Below are positions 42,050 through 52,450 of a stretch of DNA of 64,000 nt, piece by piece (position 1 is the first letter of the stretch; the number at the start of each line of letters is the position of its first letter). The translations under genes and the position numbers were made by a program. The DNA lies in NCBI GenBank assembly GCA_047291315.1, contig JBDPYZ010000005.1:1-64000 (forward strand), read 5' to 3'. The notes under the pieces were generated by a model, which saw only the letters and a program-made list of their open reading frames with translations, had not been told where the DNA came from and searched no databases. This DNA is from Arsenophonus fragariae. GTDB taxonomy: Bacteria; Pseudomonadota; Gammaproteobacteria; Enterobacterales; Enterobacteriaceae.

Positions 42050-44285
42050 ATGAAAAAAATATTCGCTAATATAAACAGGGTGCAGATAAATATTAATTCA
42101 GAATCAGTGGCTGTAATATTGGGATTATTACCTTTACTCTTTTTATCACAATTACCTAATAAATCACTCCAATTGTGGTTATTTATCATATTCTGCATCT
42201 TTTGCTTTATTCCATGTTATTTGGCTAAATTTATTGCTGTTTTAGGTATCAGCTTTTTATGGGGATGTTGGTAAGGATATTATTTGTTAGAAAAAATGAA
42301 AATACTGAGCCAGCAAGAACAACGCTATGTAGCTGTTATTGAAGATAGTTTAGTGAATAGGGTCGATAATATTCGAATAAAAGTGAAGTTGTTAGTTAAC
42401 AATAATAAAGATTTATTTCCTATATTATATGCTTATATTCAGTTGAAGCCTAATAGCTTGATGCAAGAAGATTTTTTTTTGCGTCGGGCAAATACTTATT
42501 TTTTCTCGTCGATTAAAACCCATTGTTCATAGTTTATTAGGAACGTTTCAAGTTCAAAATTTTACTATGTTGAATAAAGATTGTTCTTTAAGACAACAGA
42601 TAATTTCAACGGTTGGTAAAAGGATAAGTAAATATGGTAACCAAGCAAAGATTTATGCCTTAACCTTTGGTGAACATGGATTGTTGGAGCCGATATTGAA
42701 GCAACAATTGCAACGAACAGGTATGCGCATTTGATGGCTATCTCAGGTTTACATATTGGAATGGCTTACTTTTTCGGTTTTTGGCTATTTCGTTTAATAC
42801 AATTTTTATTACCTACTTATTTCATAGAGCGCGTATTCTAATGTTAGTGGGGGTAGTGCTTTGCTTTAGGTTATGCCTGGTTACTGCAATGCCAGGATAT
42901 ATTTGCCTTGTTGTTATGGCTTTATATTCGACAGCAAGATTTTGTTTGTTTTTCTTGGCAGTGGGCATTGTGGAGTATCACTTTAATTTTAGTATTTGAA
43001 CCTCTTGCAATACTTTCTGATAGCTTTTGGCTTTCGAGTTTTGCGGTTGCCGCATTAATGATTTTTGTTTTCGTTTGTCAAATTGAGTGTACAGTTTTAA
43101 CAGAGTTGGTTTAATTGGATAGCTAAATTGGTTCATTTGCAACTTGGTATGCTTATTTTATTAATTCCTATTCAATTGATTTTATTTCAAGGAGTTAATA
43201 TTGCTAGTTTTTTGGCTAATTTATGGATGGTGCCAATTATTTCATTTATAACCATATCGCTAATTATGGTTTCATATATTTGTATTTTTTGGTATGCAGT
43301 ACAACGTTTATTATTTCATATAATCGATAAAAGCATTAGTTTAGCATTATGGCCGCTGGCTTATATTGAGCATTATTGGCTTGATACTGGTCATCTTCCA
43401 ATTATCATAACCGGACTTAGTTGGCTTATTATATTATACTGGCAGTTTGGTTGGTTTTTTCAATATAATATACTAATAATATTGGTAATATATTGGACAG
43501 TAATGTCTATAAAATAAAATGATCTAGTTTTTTGGCGATTAATTATGTTGGATGTAGGCCATGGATTAGCAACTATTATTGAACAACATGGAAAAGTGTT
43601 AATTTATGACACCGGTATTTCATGGAGAAACAACAATATCGCTAACAGTACTATTTTGCCTTATCTACGATATCATCGTTTAACACCTTAAGGAATTACT
43701 TAGTCATCATCATGCCGATCACACTGGTTGGGTAGCTAGTTTATTATTAAGCTATCCGGGATTAATGATCAGAAGTAATTTTGATAAAAAAATCATTTTC
43801 CTTGCTATCTAAGTATTCATTGGCAATGGCAGAAATTACATATTGAAGTACTATGGCCAGTAGTCGATCAAAAAGAATCACATAATAACGAATCGTGTGT
43901 AGTAGAAATTAGTGATTGCTATCGTTCGGTTATTTTATCTGGAGAGCTTGAGAAATGAGCGGAAAAGGAACTAGTTCGTTTAGCAATAGCAAATTTGCCG
44001 GCTAATGTATTACAAGTTCCTCATCATGGTAGTAATAATTCGTCAACGATGGCGTTTATTCAAGCAATTAAACCACAATACTCACTTACTTCTGTTGCTC
44101 GTTATAGCCGTTGGCGTTTACCTTCTGATAAAGTATGCCACCGATATGTGAATGTGGGAAAAAATTGACTGATCACCGCTTAATCAGGGAAAATTATAGC
44201 GCAATTCTATTTTGATAAAATTGAAATAATGCGTTATAGACAGGAGGGTTATCCTCACTGGCATCATCAGCAGTTTGGTATTTAG
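42050..44285 (+). pseudogene. comEC: comEC (ycaI/rec2) remnant, DNA uptake channel
   Basis: The ATG at 42050 opens a hydrophobic N-terminus, but the frame ends at 42274 and the sense then moves through at least six frames. Recognisable parts are HLMAISGLHIGMAYFF near 42733, the membrane-helix run near 43128-43517 with HLQLGMLILLIPIQLILFQG, the metallo-beta-lactamase-like MLDVGHGLATIIEQHGKVLI near 43544, and LQVPHHGSNNSSTMAFIQ near 44010. The order and full length (about 2.2 kb) match E. coli YcaI (754 aa), located between ihfB and msbA there too. Stops such as TAG and TGA occur inside conserved motifs. Natural transformation by this route is not possible. Confidence 0.9.
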
Positions 44286-44336
44286 ACGTTTCCCAAGTAG
44301 AATAAACGGCTTATTTTATAGGTATTTAATAAGACA

Positions 44337-46088
44337 ATGATAATGAATGATAAAGATTTTTCCACATGGCAAACATTTCGTCGACTATGGCCAATGATTT
44401 TGCCATTTAAACTGGGATTAAGTGTAGCTACTGTTGCGTTAATCATTAACGCTGCAGGCGATGCATTCATGATCTCCTTATTAAAACCTTTGCTTGATGA
44501 AGGTTTTGATAAAGCTGATAACAGCACATTAAAATGGTTACCGATCGCTATATTGGGACTAATGTTGATAAGAGGGATATCGAGTTTTATCTCTAATTAT
44601 TGTATCGCGTGGGTTTCTGGTAAAGTAGTAATGAATATGCGTAGGCGTTTATTTGGCCATATGATGGGGATGCCGGTTGCTTTTTTTGATCAACAGTCGA
44701 CAGGAACCTTACTTTCTCGCATTACTTATGATTCTGAACAAGTCGCCTCATCCTCCTCCAGTGCTTTAATCACTATTGTTAGAGAAAGCGCCTACATTAT
44801 CAGTCTATTTGGACTTATGTTTTATTATAGTTGGCAACTTTCACTAATATTAATTATGATTGCTCCTATTGTTGCGTTAACCATCCGCTCGGTTTCCAAA
44901 CACTTTAGGAATATTAGTAAAAGTATGCAAACTGGCATGGGGCAAGTAACGGCTAGCGCGGAACAAATGTTAAAAGGCCATAAGGAAGTTTTAATTTTTG
45001 GCGGACAAAAAGTTGAAACTGAGCGTTTTAGTAAAGTGAGCAATCATATGCGTCGGCAAACGATGAAAATGGTGACGGCATCTTCGATCTCTGATCCTAT
45101 TATACAACTGATTGCCTCTCTAGCATTAGCATTCACACTTTATATCGCGAGTTTTCCAGAAGTTATGCAGACATTAACAGCAGGAACTATCGGTGTTGTT
45201 TTTTCGGCCATGTTTGCATTAATGCGTCCATTAAAATCATTAACAAATGTTAATGCACAATTTCAACGAGGTATGGCAGCATGCCAAACCTTGTTTACCA
45301 TTTTAGATATGGAGCAGGAAAAAGACGAGGGTAAATTAATATTAAAAAAAGCTAAAGGTAAAATAGAATTTAAACATGTTACCTTCAAGTATCCAACAAA
45401 AGAGCATTTTGCATTGCATGACATCGGTTTTAGAATTCCGGCTGGAAAATCTATTGCTTTAGTCGGACGATCAGGTTCAGGAAAATCAACTATTGCGAAT
45501 CTAATTACCCGCTTTTATGAGGTTAGTGAAGGTCAAATACTGCTTGATGATCGTGATTTACGTGAATACACCTTAAGTTCTCTACGTAGCCAAGTTGCAC
45601 TCGTTTCTCAGCATGTCTATCTTTTTAACGATACTATTGCAAATAATATTGCTTATGCAACCGATGGTCGTTTTAGTCGAAAAAAGATCGAAAAAACGGC
45701 TAAAATGGCTCATGTGATGGACTTTATTCAAAAACTGGATAATGGACTAGATACGGTTATTGGTGAAAACGGTGTAATGCTTTCTGGTGGGCAGCGTCAA
45801 CGAATTGCCATTGCGCGTGCTTTATTACATAACTCATCTATATTAATTCTTGATGAAGCTACATCTGCACTTGATACTGAGTCAGAGAGAGCCATTCAAG
45901 CAGCATTGGATGAATTACAGAAAAATCGGACTTCTATTATTATTGCCCATCGTCTTTCGACAATAGAAAATGCAGATGAAATTTTGGTTATTCAGGATGG
46001 TAAAATTATTGAACGAGGCGACCATCAAACTTTACTTAAGTGTGATGGTGCATATGCTCAACTTTACAGTATGCAATTTAAACAATGA
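44337..46088 (+). CDS. msbA: MsbA, lipid A flippase
   Basis: A 583-residue ABC exporter (582 in E. coli). Six membrane helices lie in the first 320 residues, including FDQQSTGTLLSRITYDSEQV near 118. Walker A GRSGSGKSTI is near 378, the signature LSGGQRQRIAIARALL near 481, and Walker B ILILDEATSALDTES near 502. It flips core-lipid A across the inner membrane and is essential in E. coli. Two ATGs lie close together at the start (44337 and 44343); the second gives an N-terminus closest to E. coli. Its stop overlaps the lpxK start (ATGA). Confidence 0.96.
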   Translation: MIMNDKDFSTWQTFRRLWPMILPFKLGLSVATVALIINAAGDAFMISLLKPLLDEGFDKADNSTLKWLPIAILGLMLIRGISSFISNYCIAWVSGKVVMNMRRRLFGHMMGMPVAFFDQQSTGTLLSRITYDSEQVASSSSSALITIVRESAYIISLFGLMFYYSWQLSLILIMIAPIVALTIRSVSKHFRNISKSMQTGMGQVTASAEQMLKGHKEVLIFGGQKVETERFSKVSNHMRRQTMKMVTASSISDPIIQLIASLALAFTLYIASFPEVMQTLTAGTIGVVFSAMFALMRPLKSLTNVNAQFQRGMAACQTLFTILDMEQEKDEGKLILKKAKGKIEFKHVTFKYPTKEHFALHDIGFRIPAGKSIALVGRSGSGKSTIANLITRFYEVSEGQILLDDRDLREYTLSSLRSQVALVSQHVYLFNDTIANNIAYATDGRFSRKKIEKTAKMAHVMDFIQKLDNGLDTVIGENGVMLSGGQRQRIAIARALLHNSSILILDEATSALDTESERAIQAALDELQKNRTSIIIAHRLSTIENADEILVIQDGKIIERGDHQTLLKCDGAYAQLYSMQFKQ

Positions 46089-47077
46089 TTGAAAAAATAT
46101 GGTTAGGTGGTTCGTGGCTATGTCTTTTGCTACTGCCGTTGTCGATATTTTATGGCATGATTATTGGATTAAGACGCCTTTGCTATCATTTTGCAATTTT
46201 CCCTAGTTGGAAAGCGCCGATACCTATTATCGTTGTGGGTAATTTGACTGTTGGTGGTAATGGTAAAACGCCGGTTGTCATTTGGTTAGTTGAGCAGCTT
46301 TTATCACGAGGCTATTGTGTTGGTGTTGTATCCCGTGGCTATGGGGGTAAAGCAAGTTCTTATCCGCTATTAGTTGATAAAAGTATATCAATAAAAGAAA
46401 CTGGCGATGAACCTGCTTTAATTTATCAGCGAACTGGGGTGCCAGTGGTAGTTGCCCCTAAACGAGTAGAAGCAGTTAAAATGCTAGTTAGGCAACAAGA
46501 ACTGGATGTTATTATTACGGACGATGGCCTTCAGCATTATGCACTGAAAAGGGATTTTGAAATCGTTGTTATCGATGGTATCCGTCGTTTTGGCAATGGT
46601 TGGTTGCTGCCTACTGGCCCATTACGTGAGTGTCAATATCGTTTGAATACTGTTAATGCCATTATTACTAATGGTGGTACAGCTAAGCATGACGAGATTG
46701 CCATGCAATTAACAGGCGATATTGCTATCAACTTGTTGACCGGCGAAAAACGCTCTGTCTGTGAATTGGAGCAAGTTGTCGCAATTGCAGGAATTGGGCA
46801 CCCATCACGTTTTTTTTCAAGTCTTGAGCAAAAAGGGGTGCCATTAATTGCGACACACGCTTTTTCTGATCATCAATGTTATGAATTTTCTAAATTAACA
46901 ACCTTAGTGACTGATTATCAAACATTATTAATGACTGAAAAGGACGCAGTGAAATGTTCTCATTTTGCTCAATTAAATTGGTGGTATCTGCCGGTAAGTG
47001 CTAAGGTTTCACAACCTGGTGCAGGAAAAATTCTTTCAGCCATCAGTGAATTAGTGAAGCCTAGTAAAAATGCTTGA
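46085..47077 (+). CDS. lpxK: Tetraacyldisaccharide 4'-kinase
   Basis: A 330-residue kinase (328 in E. coli) with a hydrophobic N-terminal helix, the P-loop-like NLTVGGNGKTPVVIWLVEQL near residue 55, GVVSRGYGGKASSYPLLVD near 80, and the conserved DDGLQHYALKRDFEIVVID near 145. It phosphorylates the lipid A precursor at the 4' position. It overlaps msbA by four bases and is therefore co-translated. ycaQ, next in E. coli, is absent. Confidence 0.96.
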   Translation: MIEKIWLGGSWLCLLLLPLSIFYGMIIGLRRLCYHFAIFPSWKAPIPIIVVGNLTVGGNGKTPVVIWLVEQLLSRGYCVGVVSRGYGGKASSYPLLVDKSISIKETGDEPALIYQRTGVPVVVAPKRVEAVKMLVRQQELDVIITDDGLQHYALKRDFEIVVIDGIRRFGNGWLLPTGPLRECQYRLNTVNAIITNGGTAKHDEIAMQLTGDIAINLLTGEKRSVCELEQVVAIAGIGHPSRFFSSLEQKGVPLIATHAFSDHQCYEFSKLTTLVTDYQTLLMTEKDAVKCSHFAQLNWWYLPVSAKVSQPGAGKILSAISELVKPSKNA

Positions 47078-47447
47078 AATAATGACATTATCATGTTATC
47101 TATAGCGCGAATCTAGTTAGGAATGTAATGACAACTTTTCAATAATACCACGCCAAGCTATTATTTCGTTAATATAAAATTCTTAAGTTTTATTTAGTAT
47201 CAAGTTTAATTGATAAATTTTAGTAATGAATAATTTGGTTTATTGTAATGTTGTTTGACATTTAAATGAATACTAGATAGTAGGGTACACTACTGAGATG
47301 GTGTTTTTAATATAATAATACTGGTTTGACATTAAGGGTATTTGGTGAAAGAAAAAATGGAGTTTCTATCGAATGCTTAATAAAAGGATAGGAAGCACTA
47401 GGGAAAAATGAAATTTTGTTACCTAGTGAATAAAAGAAGTTTTTATT
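47078..47447. other. Non-coding stretch between lpxK and the cold-shock remnant
   Basis: No coding sense is visible in these 370 bases. They hold an inverted repeat (CACTAGG at 47396-47402 with CCTAGTG at 47422-47428) and probably the old promoter and leader of the cold-shock gene that follows. In E. coli this interval holds ycaQ. Confidence 0.5.
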
Positions 47448-47667
47448 ATGACATTTAAATTACAAATGGCTCGCGTAAAATGGTTTGATGTAAAAGAGGG
47501 CTATAGGTTTATCTCCCTGTGAATGGCGGTCAAGATATATATGTTAATCGTCAAGCTATTGAGAACACCAAAATAAATGGCTTAAAGAAGGCTAGTGTGT
47601 TGAATTTTCAGTTACGCGTAGCGCTTATGGTATGATGTTATCGCTTATGAATTTTAACCTACTGTGA
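47448..47667 (+). pseudogene. Cold-shock protein remnant (CspA family)
   Basis: The ATG at 47448 opens MTFKLQMARVKWFDVKEGYR, in which ARVKWF and GY-FIS are the RNP1 part of a cold-shock domain. A one-base shift creates a TGA at 47519-47521. The next frame continues PVNGGQDIYVNRQAIENTKI and NGLKKASVLNFQ, then shifts again to TRSAYGMMLS before a TGA at 47665-47667. All three pieces follow the cold-shock fold order. Which Csp it was cannot be decided. It is not at this place in E. coli and may be an extra, duplicated copy. Confidence 0.7.
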
Positions 47668-47784
47668 GCTGCCAAATTGTCAGATTACTGACAAATACAC
47701 TTTAGAGCAGATATTAAAGTTAACGGTGATGCATGCTTATGCTATTCTGATTTCATTTTAAGTTACGTTTTTGATGAGGAATAT

Positions 47785-47964
47785 ATGGATCACCGTCTAC
47801 TTGATATCATTGCTTGTCCTATTTGTCATGGCAAACTAGTTTATGATAAACAAAATTTAGAGCTTATCTGTAAATTTGATTATCTTGCTTATCCTGTGCG
47901 TAATAACATACCTGTCTTATTAAGAGAAGAAGCTCGTGAGTTACCTTTAGATGAAGAAAAGTAA
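47785..47964 (+). CDS. ycaR: YcaR, Trm112-like small protein
   Basis: A 59-residue protein (60 in E. coli) beginning MDHRLLDIIACPICHGKLVY, with the CPxC motif, followed by LELICKFDYLAYPVRNNIPV. It belongs to the UPF0434/Trm112-like family. The usual second Cys pair is reduced to the single Cys of LICK. The function in bacteria is unknown. It overlaps the most upstream possible kdsB start and is clearly its operon partner, as in E. coli. Confidence 0.92.
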   Translation: MDHRLLDIIACPICHGKLVYDKQNLELICKFDYLAYPVRNNIPVLLREEARELPLDEEK

Positions 47965-47965
47965 C

Positions 47966-48715
47966 ATGTTCACAGTAATTATTCCGGCGCGTTTTGCTTC
48001 TAATCGCTTACCGGGCAAGCCGTTAGTTGATATTCATGGAAAACCTATGATCATTAGAGTAATGGAAAGAGCGCTAATGTCAGGTGCGAAGCGTGTTATT
48101 GTGGCTACTGATCATCAGGCAGTATTTGATGTGGTGCAAGCGGCCAATGGTGAAGTCTGTATGACCAGCGTTGACCACCAATCAGGCACTGAACGATTGG
48201 CAGAAGTTGTTGAAAAATATGGCTTTTCTGATGAAGAAATTATTATCAACGTTCAAGGTGATGAACCTTTTATCCCACCAGAAATAATTAATCAATTAGC
48301 TAATAATCTAATGCTAAATAACGTCGGGATGGCAACATTAGCCGCTCCCATAAATAGTCCAGATGAAGTATTTGATCCTGCTATTGTAAAAGTAGTGACG
48401 GATAAACAGAGCAATGCCTTATATTTTTCTAGAACTGCTATTCCCTGGGAACGTGATCGCTTTGCAGTGACCAAAATGGAAATTGGCGAGCATTTTTTAC
48501 GCCATGTCGGTATTTATGCTTATCGGGTTGGTTTTATTCGGCGATATATCCAATGGCCGATAAGTTCGTTAGAGACGATAGAAATGCTTGAGCAGTTGCG
48601 TGTGCTCTGGTACGGCGAAAAAATTCATGTTGCTCTGGCAGTTAAAACACCAGGGCCCGGAGTAGATAATCAACAGGATCTTGATGCTGTTCGGAAAGCA
48701 TTTTTTCCTGCTTAA
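47966..48715 (+). CDS. kdsB: CMP-Kdo synthetase
   Basis: A 249-residue nucleotidyltransferase (248 in E. coli). The nucleotide-binding start MFTVIIPARFASNRLPGKPL is followed by HQSGTERLAEVVEKYGF near residue 76, NVQGDEPFIPPEII near 97, and IEMLEQLRVLWYGEKIHVAL near 208. It activates Kdo for lipopolysaccharide core synthesis. I use the ATG at 47966 because it gives the family N-terminus directly after ycaR; the ATG at 47951 lies inside ycaR. With LpxK and MsbA intact, production of Kdo-lipid A seems to be retained. Confidence 0.96.
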   Translation: MFTVIIPARFASNRLPGKPLVDIHGKPMIIRVMERALMSGAKRVIVATDHQAVFDVVQAANGEVCMTSVDHQSGTERLAEVVEKYGFSDEEIIINVQGDEPFIPPEIINQLANNLMLNNVGMATLAAPINSPDEVFDPAIVKVVTDKQSNALYFSRTAIPWERDRFAVTKMEIGEHFLRHVGIYAYRVGFIRRYIQWPISSLETIEMLEQLRVLWYGEKIHVALAVKTPGPGVDNQQDLDAVRKAFFPA

Positions 48716-48748
48716 AATTACGATGTTACCTATTTTTTAAAAAACTAT

Positions 48749-49558
48749 TTATTCCACTACATTAGAACTAAGCATTAGGGGTTGGGTATTGTCAGTTTTT
48801 ATGGACTGCCATATTGAGCCAATGAATTCATACCAAGCGCGTTCTGAATGGGAAAAAAAGTAAATCGATGGGAAAAATTTTTCCCAAGGATGCAATGCTG
48901 AGGTTATGGCAAGTTGATTTGCGGGTGCAGTTATGGGGCGCATATTTCTAGCAATAAAAAAACGTTCAGCACGTGCCATATGGTTGGCTGAAGTTACCAA
49001 TAGAAAAGGTTGCCTATCAACGATTTTTTCCACTTCGAAGGCTTCTTCTTCAGTATCTCTCGGTTTGGTTAAAGTGATTAAAGCTGTTTCCGGTACGCCT
49101 AACGATAGTGCCACCTTTGCTGCTACTTCGGCATTACTTATTGTATTGTTCCCGCGCCCGCCAGTAAAAATTAATTTAGCACCCGGATATTGAGAATAGA
49201 GGCGAATTCCTTCCGTCACTCTAGCTAGGCTATTATTAATAAGGTTAGCGCTAGGTGGCCAATTAGGGTTGTAAATAAATCCGCCTCCAAGGACAACGAT
49301 ATATTGTATGTTTTCTTTTTTAGGGTGTAATAGCTCATAGCGTTTGTTAAACACACCTTCTGTTGACAGTAGTAATTTATCCGCGATAGGTTGTAGACTT
49401 AGTAATAAAATAGTCAACCAACTAAAAGAGACTAAACATTTGCCGCTTTTTTGCCAGTGAGTGAACCAAAGTAGTAATAATCCGATAAAGCTAACTAAAA
49501 TGAGGAGAGGTAATGGCATTAAAAGCGAACCAATATATTTTTTCAATGTAAACAACAT
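48749..49558 (-). CDS. elyC: ElyC, envelope biogenesis factor (DUF218)
   Basis: A 269-residue protein (259 in E. coli) with two N-terminal membrane helices (residues 10-30 and 36-56) and a DUF218 domain: YIVVLGGGFIYNPNWPPSAN near residue 86, AKLIFTGGRGN near 123, and the conserved RDTEEEAFEV near 163. In E. coli ElyC is linked to peptidoglycan synthesis and use of the lipid carrier at low temperature. It is transcribed against kdsB, with 33 bases between the stops. It keeps all DUF218 motifs and looks functional. ycbJ, found beside it in E. coli, is missing. Confidence 0.93.
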   Translation of the reverse strand: MLFTLKKYIGSLLMPLPLLILVSFIGLLLLWFTHWQKSGKCLVSFSWLTILLLSLQPIADKLLLSTEGVFNKRYELLHPKKENIQYIVVLGGGFIYNPNWPPSANLINNSLARVTEGIRLYSQYPGAKLIFTGGRGNNTISNAEVAAKVALSLGVPETALITLTKPRDTEEEAFEVEKIVDRQPFLLVTSANHMARAERFFIARNMRPITAPANQLAITSALHPWEKFFPSIYFFSHSERAWYEFIGSIWQSIKTDNTQPLMLSSNVVE

Positions 49559-49752
49559 CTTTAAACCCTAGTTAATGAATTTATCGAGTATAGTATATTC
49601 AATCATATAGATACTAGTTTAATAAATTGTTAATATAAAGGTTATTAATAATAAAATTGTTTTTTATTATTAATAACGTGCTAATTAAAATAAGTATTTT
49701 TATCATCAATGGCGATTAAGTTTTATAATAGCTGTTGTCGAGATATTTTTTC

Positions 49753-50426
49753 ATGGTAGATCGCAATTTTGATGGCATTGCAGATAAGCTTACACAGAAT
49801 ATTTATGGTACACCAAGGGAAAAATACGCGAAGCTGTTATTTGGCAGGATCTAAACTCTCTGCTTGATTTATTATCTAGTAAGCCGTTAAAAATATTGGA
49901 TATGGTTGTGGGAGTAGGTCTTTTTGCTAGAAAGTTGGCTGCTATGGGTCATCAAGTTATCGTTTGTGACATTTAGGCAACGATGCTTGAACGCGCTAGA
50001 TTGTTGGCTGAAAGTAAGTCATAACATGCAATTTATTCACTTTTCCGTTCAGAATCTTGCTCAATATTTAACAGAAACGGGAATCGTCGATTTAGTGCTG
50101 TTTCATGCAGTCATTGAATGGATCAATGAACAAAAATCTGCAATAAAAAACCTAGCGGATATAATTAACCTAGGTGGCGCATTTTCTATCATGTTTTATA
50201 ATGCGAATGGGTTGGTGATGAGAAATGCTGTATTAGGTAACTTCCATTTAGCGACATCTAATATTCAGCGTCGCTGCAAACGTTCACTTACCCCTTTAAA
50301 TCTCTTATTACCAGAAACAGTATATTAATGGTTAAAAAAATTTGACTTTAGAATAGTTATTGTCGACAACAACCCTATATTAATCTAGGGCGCTATATTC
50401 ATGTTAGGGCATGCAAGTTTATGTGA
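49753..50426 (+). pseudogene. cmoM: cmoM remnant (tRNA methyltransferase, formerly smtA)
   Basis: The start MVDRNFDGIADKLTQNIYGT is clear, then the frame shifts. The SAM-binding part appears as LKILDMVVGVGL-like sequence with KMAERGHQVI replaced by LAAMGHQVIVCDI and a TAG. A better block follows at about 50024-50240 (NMQFIHFSVQNLAQYL, then VDLVLFHAVIEWINEQ and FSIMFYNANGLVMRN). The end QQPYINLGRYIHVRA to a TGA at 50424-50426 is retained, but a stretch of some 40 codons before it is deleted. CmoM methylates 5-carboxymethoxyuridine at the wobble position of several tRNAs. It lies just before mukF, as in E. coli. Confidence 0.88.
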
Positions 50427-50437
50427 AAGGATGAATT

Positions 50438-51760
50438 ATGGGTGAATTTTCCCAGACTGTTCCAGAATTGGTATCATGGTCGCGAAAAAATGATTTTTCA
50501 ATATCATTACCTGCTGAGCGTCTGGCCTTTTTATTGGCTGTTGCTGTCCTCAATAGTGAACGGCTTGATGGTGAAATGAGTGAAGGTGAATTAATTGATG
50601 CTTTTCGTGAAGTCAGCAAAGGATTCGAGCAGACAGCCGAAACCGTTACTGCCAGAGCTAATAATGCAATTAATGATATGGTACGACAGAAATTATTTAA
50701 TCGTTTTTCTAGTGAAATCATTGAAGGTAATGCGATTTACCGTTTAACGCCACTTGGTATAGGGATCAGTGATTATTATATTCGCCAGCGGGAATTTTCT
50801 TCACTACGTTTATCTATGCAACTTTCAATTGTAGCTGGTGAATTAAGTCGAGCGGCAGATGCTGCAGAAGAAGGGGAAGATGAATTTCACTGGCATCGCC
50901 ATGTTTTTGCTCCATTAAAATATTCAGTGGCAGAAATTTTTGACAGTATTGATATGTCGCAGCGTGTGATGGATGAACAGCAAAATAGTGTAAAGGAAGA
51001 CATCTCCGCATTACTTAGTCAGGATTGGCAGACGGCGATTGCTAACTGTGAACAACTTTTAACAGAAACTTCAGGCACATTACGTGAATTACAAGACACG
51101 CTGGAAGCGGCTGGTGATAAATTACAGACCAATTTGTTACGTATTCAAGAGGCGAATATGAATGGAGGTAGTTCAGAATTGGTTGATAAGCTAGTATTTG
51201 ATTTACAAAGTAAGCTAGATCGAATTATTAGTTGGGGTCAACAATCCATCGATCTCTGGATTGGCTATGATCGCCATGTACACAAATTTATCCGTACTGC
51301 CATTGATATGGATAAAAATAGAATATTTTCGCAGCGCTTACGTTTATCGGTGCAAAATTATTTTGCCGATCCGTGGGCATTAACGGTAGCCAATGCTGAC
51401 CGATTATTTGATGTGCGTGGTGAGGATCTCGTATTAAGTAATGAAGAAGTGATGGGTGAATTGCCCGCTGAACTTGAATATGAAGAGCTTAATGAAATTA
51501 ATGAACAACTGATTAAGATGATAAAGCAGGCATTAGTAGGTTATAAGAAAGATCAGCATCCACTTGATATTGGTTTAATATTGTGTGATTACTTGACTAA
51601 ATATCCACAGAAACGGCACTTTGATGTTGCGCGTATTATTATTGATCAGGCAGTTAAGTTAGGTATAGCAGAAGCGGATTTTTCAGGTATCCACCCTGAA
51701 TGGTTAGCGATTAATGATTACGGAGCCAAGGTACAGGCACATGTCATCGACAAATATTGA
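50438..51760 (+). CDS. mukF: MukF, kleisin of the MukBEF condensin
   Basis: A 440-residue protein, the same length as E. coli MukF. The N-terminal winged-helix dimerisation part starts MGEFSQTVPELVSWSRKNDF, a helical middle contains LSRAADAAEEGEDEFHWHRH, and the C-terminal winged helix that binds the MukB head includes KKDQHPLDIGLILCDYLTKY. It bridges MukB dimers and recruits MukE. AAAGGAT is spaced well before the ATG. It overlaps mukE by 20 bases, typical of the mukFEB operon. Confidence 0.96.
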   Translation: MGEFSQTVPELVSWSRKNDFSISLPAERLAFLLAVAVLNSERLDGEMSEGELIDAFREVSKGFEQTAETVTARANNAINDMVRQKLFNRFSSEIIEGNAIYRLTPLGIGISDYYIRQREFSSLRLSMQLSIVAGELSRAADAAEEGEDEFHWHRHVFAPLKYSVAEIFDSIDMSQRVMDEQQNSVKEDISALLSQDWQTAIANCEQLLTETSGTLRELQDTLEAAGDKLQTNLLRIQEANMNGGSSELVDKLVFDLQSKLDRIISWGQQSIDLWIGYDRHVHKFIRTAIDMDKNRIFSQRLRLSVQNYFADPWALTVANADRLFDVRGEDLVLSNEEVMGELPAELEYEELNEINEQLIKMIKQALVGYKKDQHPLDIGLILCDYLTKYPQKRHFDVARIIIDQAVKLGIAEADFSGIHPEWLAINDYGAKVQAHVIDKY

Positions 51761-52448
51761 ACAATTTATGCCAGTAAAATTGGCACAAGCTTTAGTCAGT
51801 TCTCTTTTCCCAGAATTGGATAGCCAGCTTCGAGCCGGGCGTCATATTGGCATTGATGATCTTGATAATCACGCTTTTCTGATGGATTTTGAACAGGAGT
51901 TAATCGCTTTTTATGTTCGCTATAATGTTGAGTTGATCCGCGCGCCAGAAGGTTTTTTCTATCTACGGCCACGTTCGACCACATTAATTTCTCGCTCAGT
52001 TTTATCTGAGTTAGATATGATGGTTGGTAAAATTCTTTGTTATCTTTATTTAAGTCCGGAAAGACTTTCTAATCAGGGTATTTTTACTACTCAGGAACTA
52101 TTTGAAGAACTATTGTCACTAGCTGATGAAAGTAAACTACTTAAATTTGTTAATCAGCGTTCGACAGGAACGGATTTAGACAAGCAAAAATTACAAGAAA
52201 AGCTCCGCACTTCGCTTAATCGTCTACGTCGACTGGGTATGGTTCATTTTTTACAAAATGACAGTCAGTGTTTTATGATCACCGAATCTGTCTTTCGTTT
52301 TGGTGCTGATGTGCGTAGTGGTGGTGATCCACAACAAGCCCAACTGCGAATGATCCGTGATGGTGAAGCGATGTCGTTAAAAGATAACTTATCGCTAACA
52401 GATAGTGATGGTAATGAAAGTGATAAAGATGAAGCGGAGGATGAATAG
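51741..52448 (+). CDS. mukE: MukE, accessory subunit of MukBEF
   Basis: A 235-residue protein (234 in E. coli), starting MSSTNIEQFMPVKLAQALVS within the end of mukF. The conserved block IRAPEGFFYLRPRSTTLISR is near residue 72, followed by LSELDMMVGKILCYLYLSPE. The acidic tail after residue 205 is poorly conserved. It binds MukF and the DNA/MukB complex. mukB begins two bases after its stop. An upstream in-frame extension of nine codons lies in mukF and is not needed. Confidence 0.96.
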   Translation: MSSTNIEQFMPVKLAQALVSSLFPELDSQLRAGRHIGIDDLDNHAFLMDFEQELIAFYVRYNVELIRAPEGFFYLRPRSTTLISRSVLSELDMMVGKILCYLYLSPERLSNQGIFTTQELFEELLSLADESKLLKFVNQRSTGTDLDKQKLQEKLRTSLNRLRRLGMVHFLQNDSQCFMITESVFRFGADVRSGGDPQQAQLRMIRDGEAMSLKDNLSLTDSDGNESDKDEAEDE

Positions 52449-52450
52449 CT

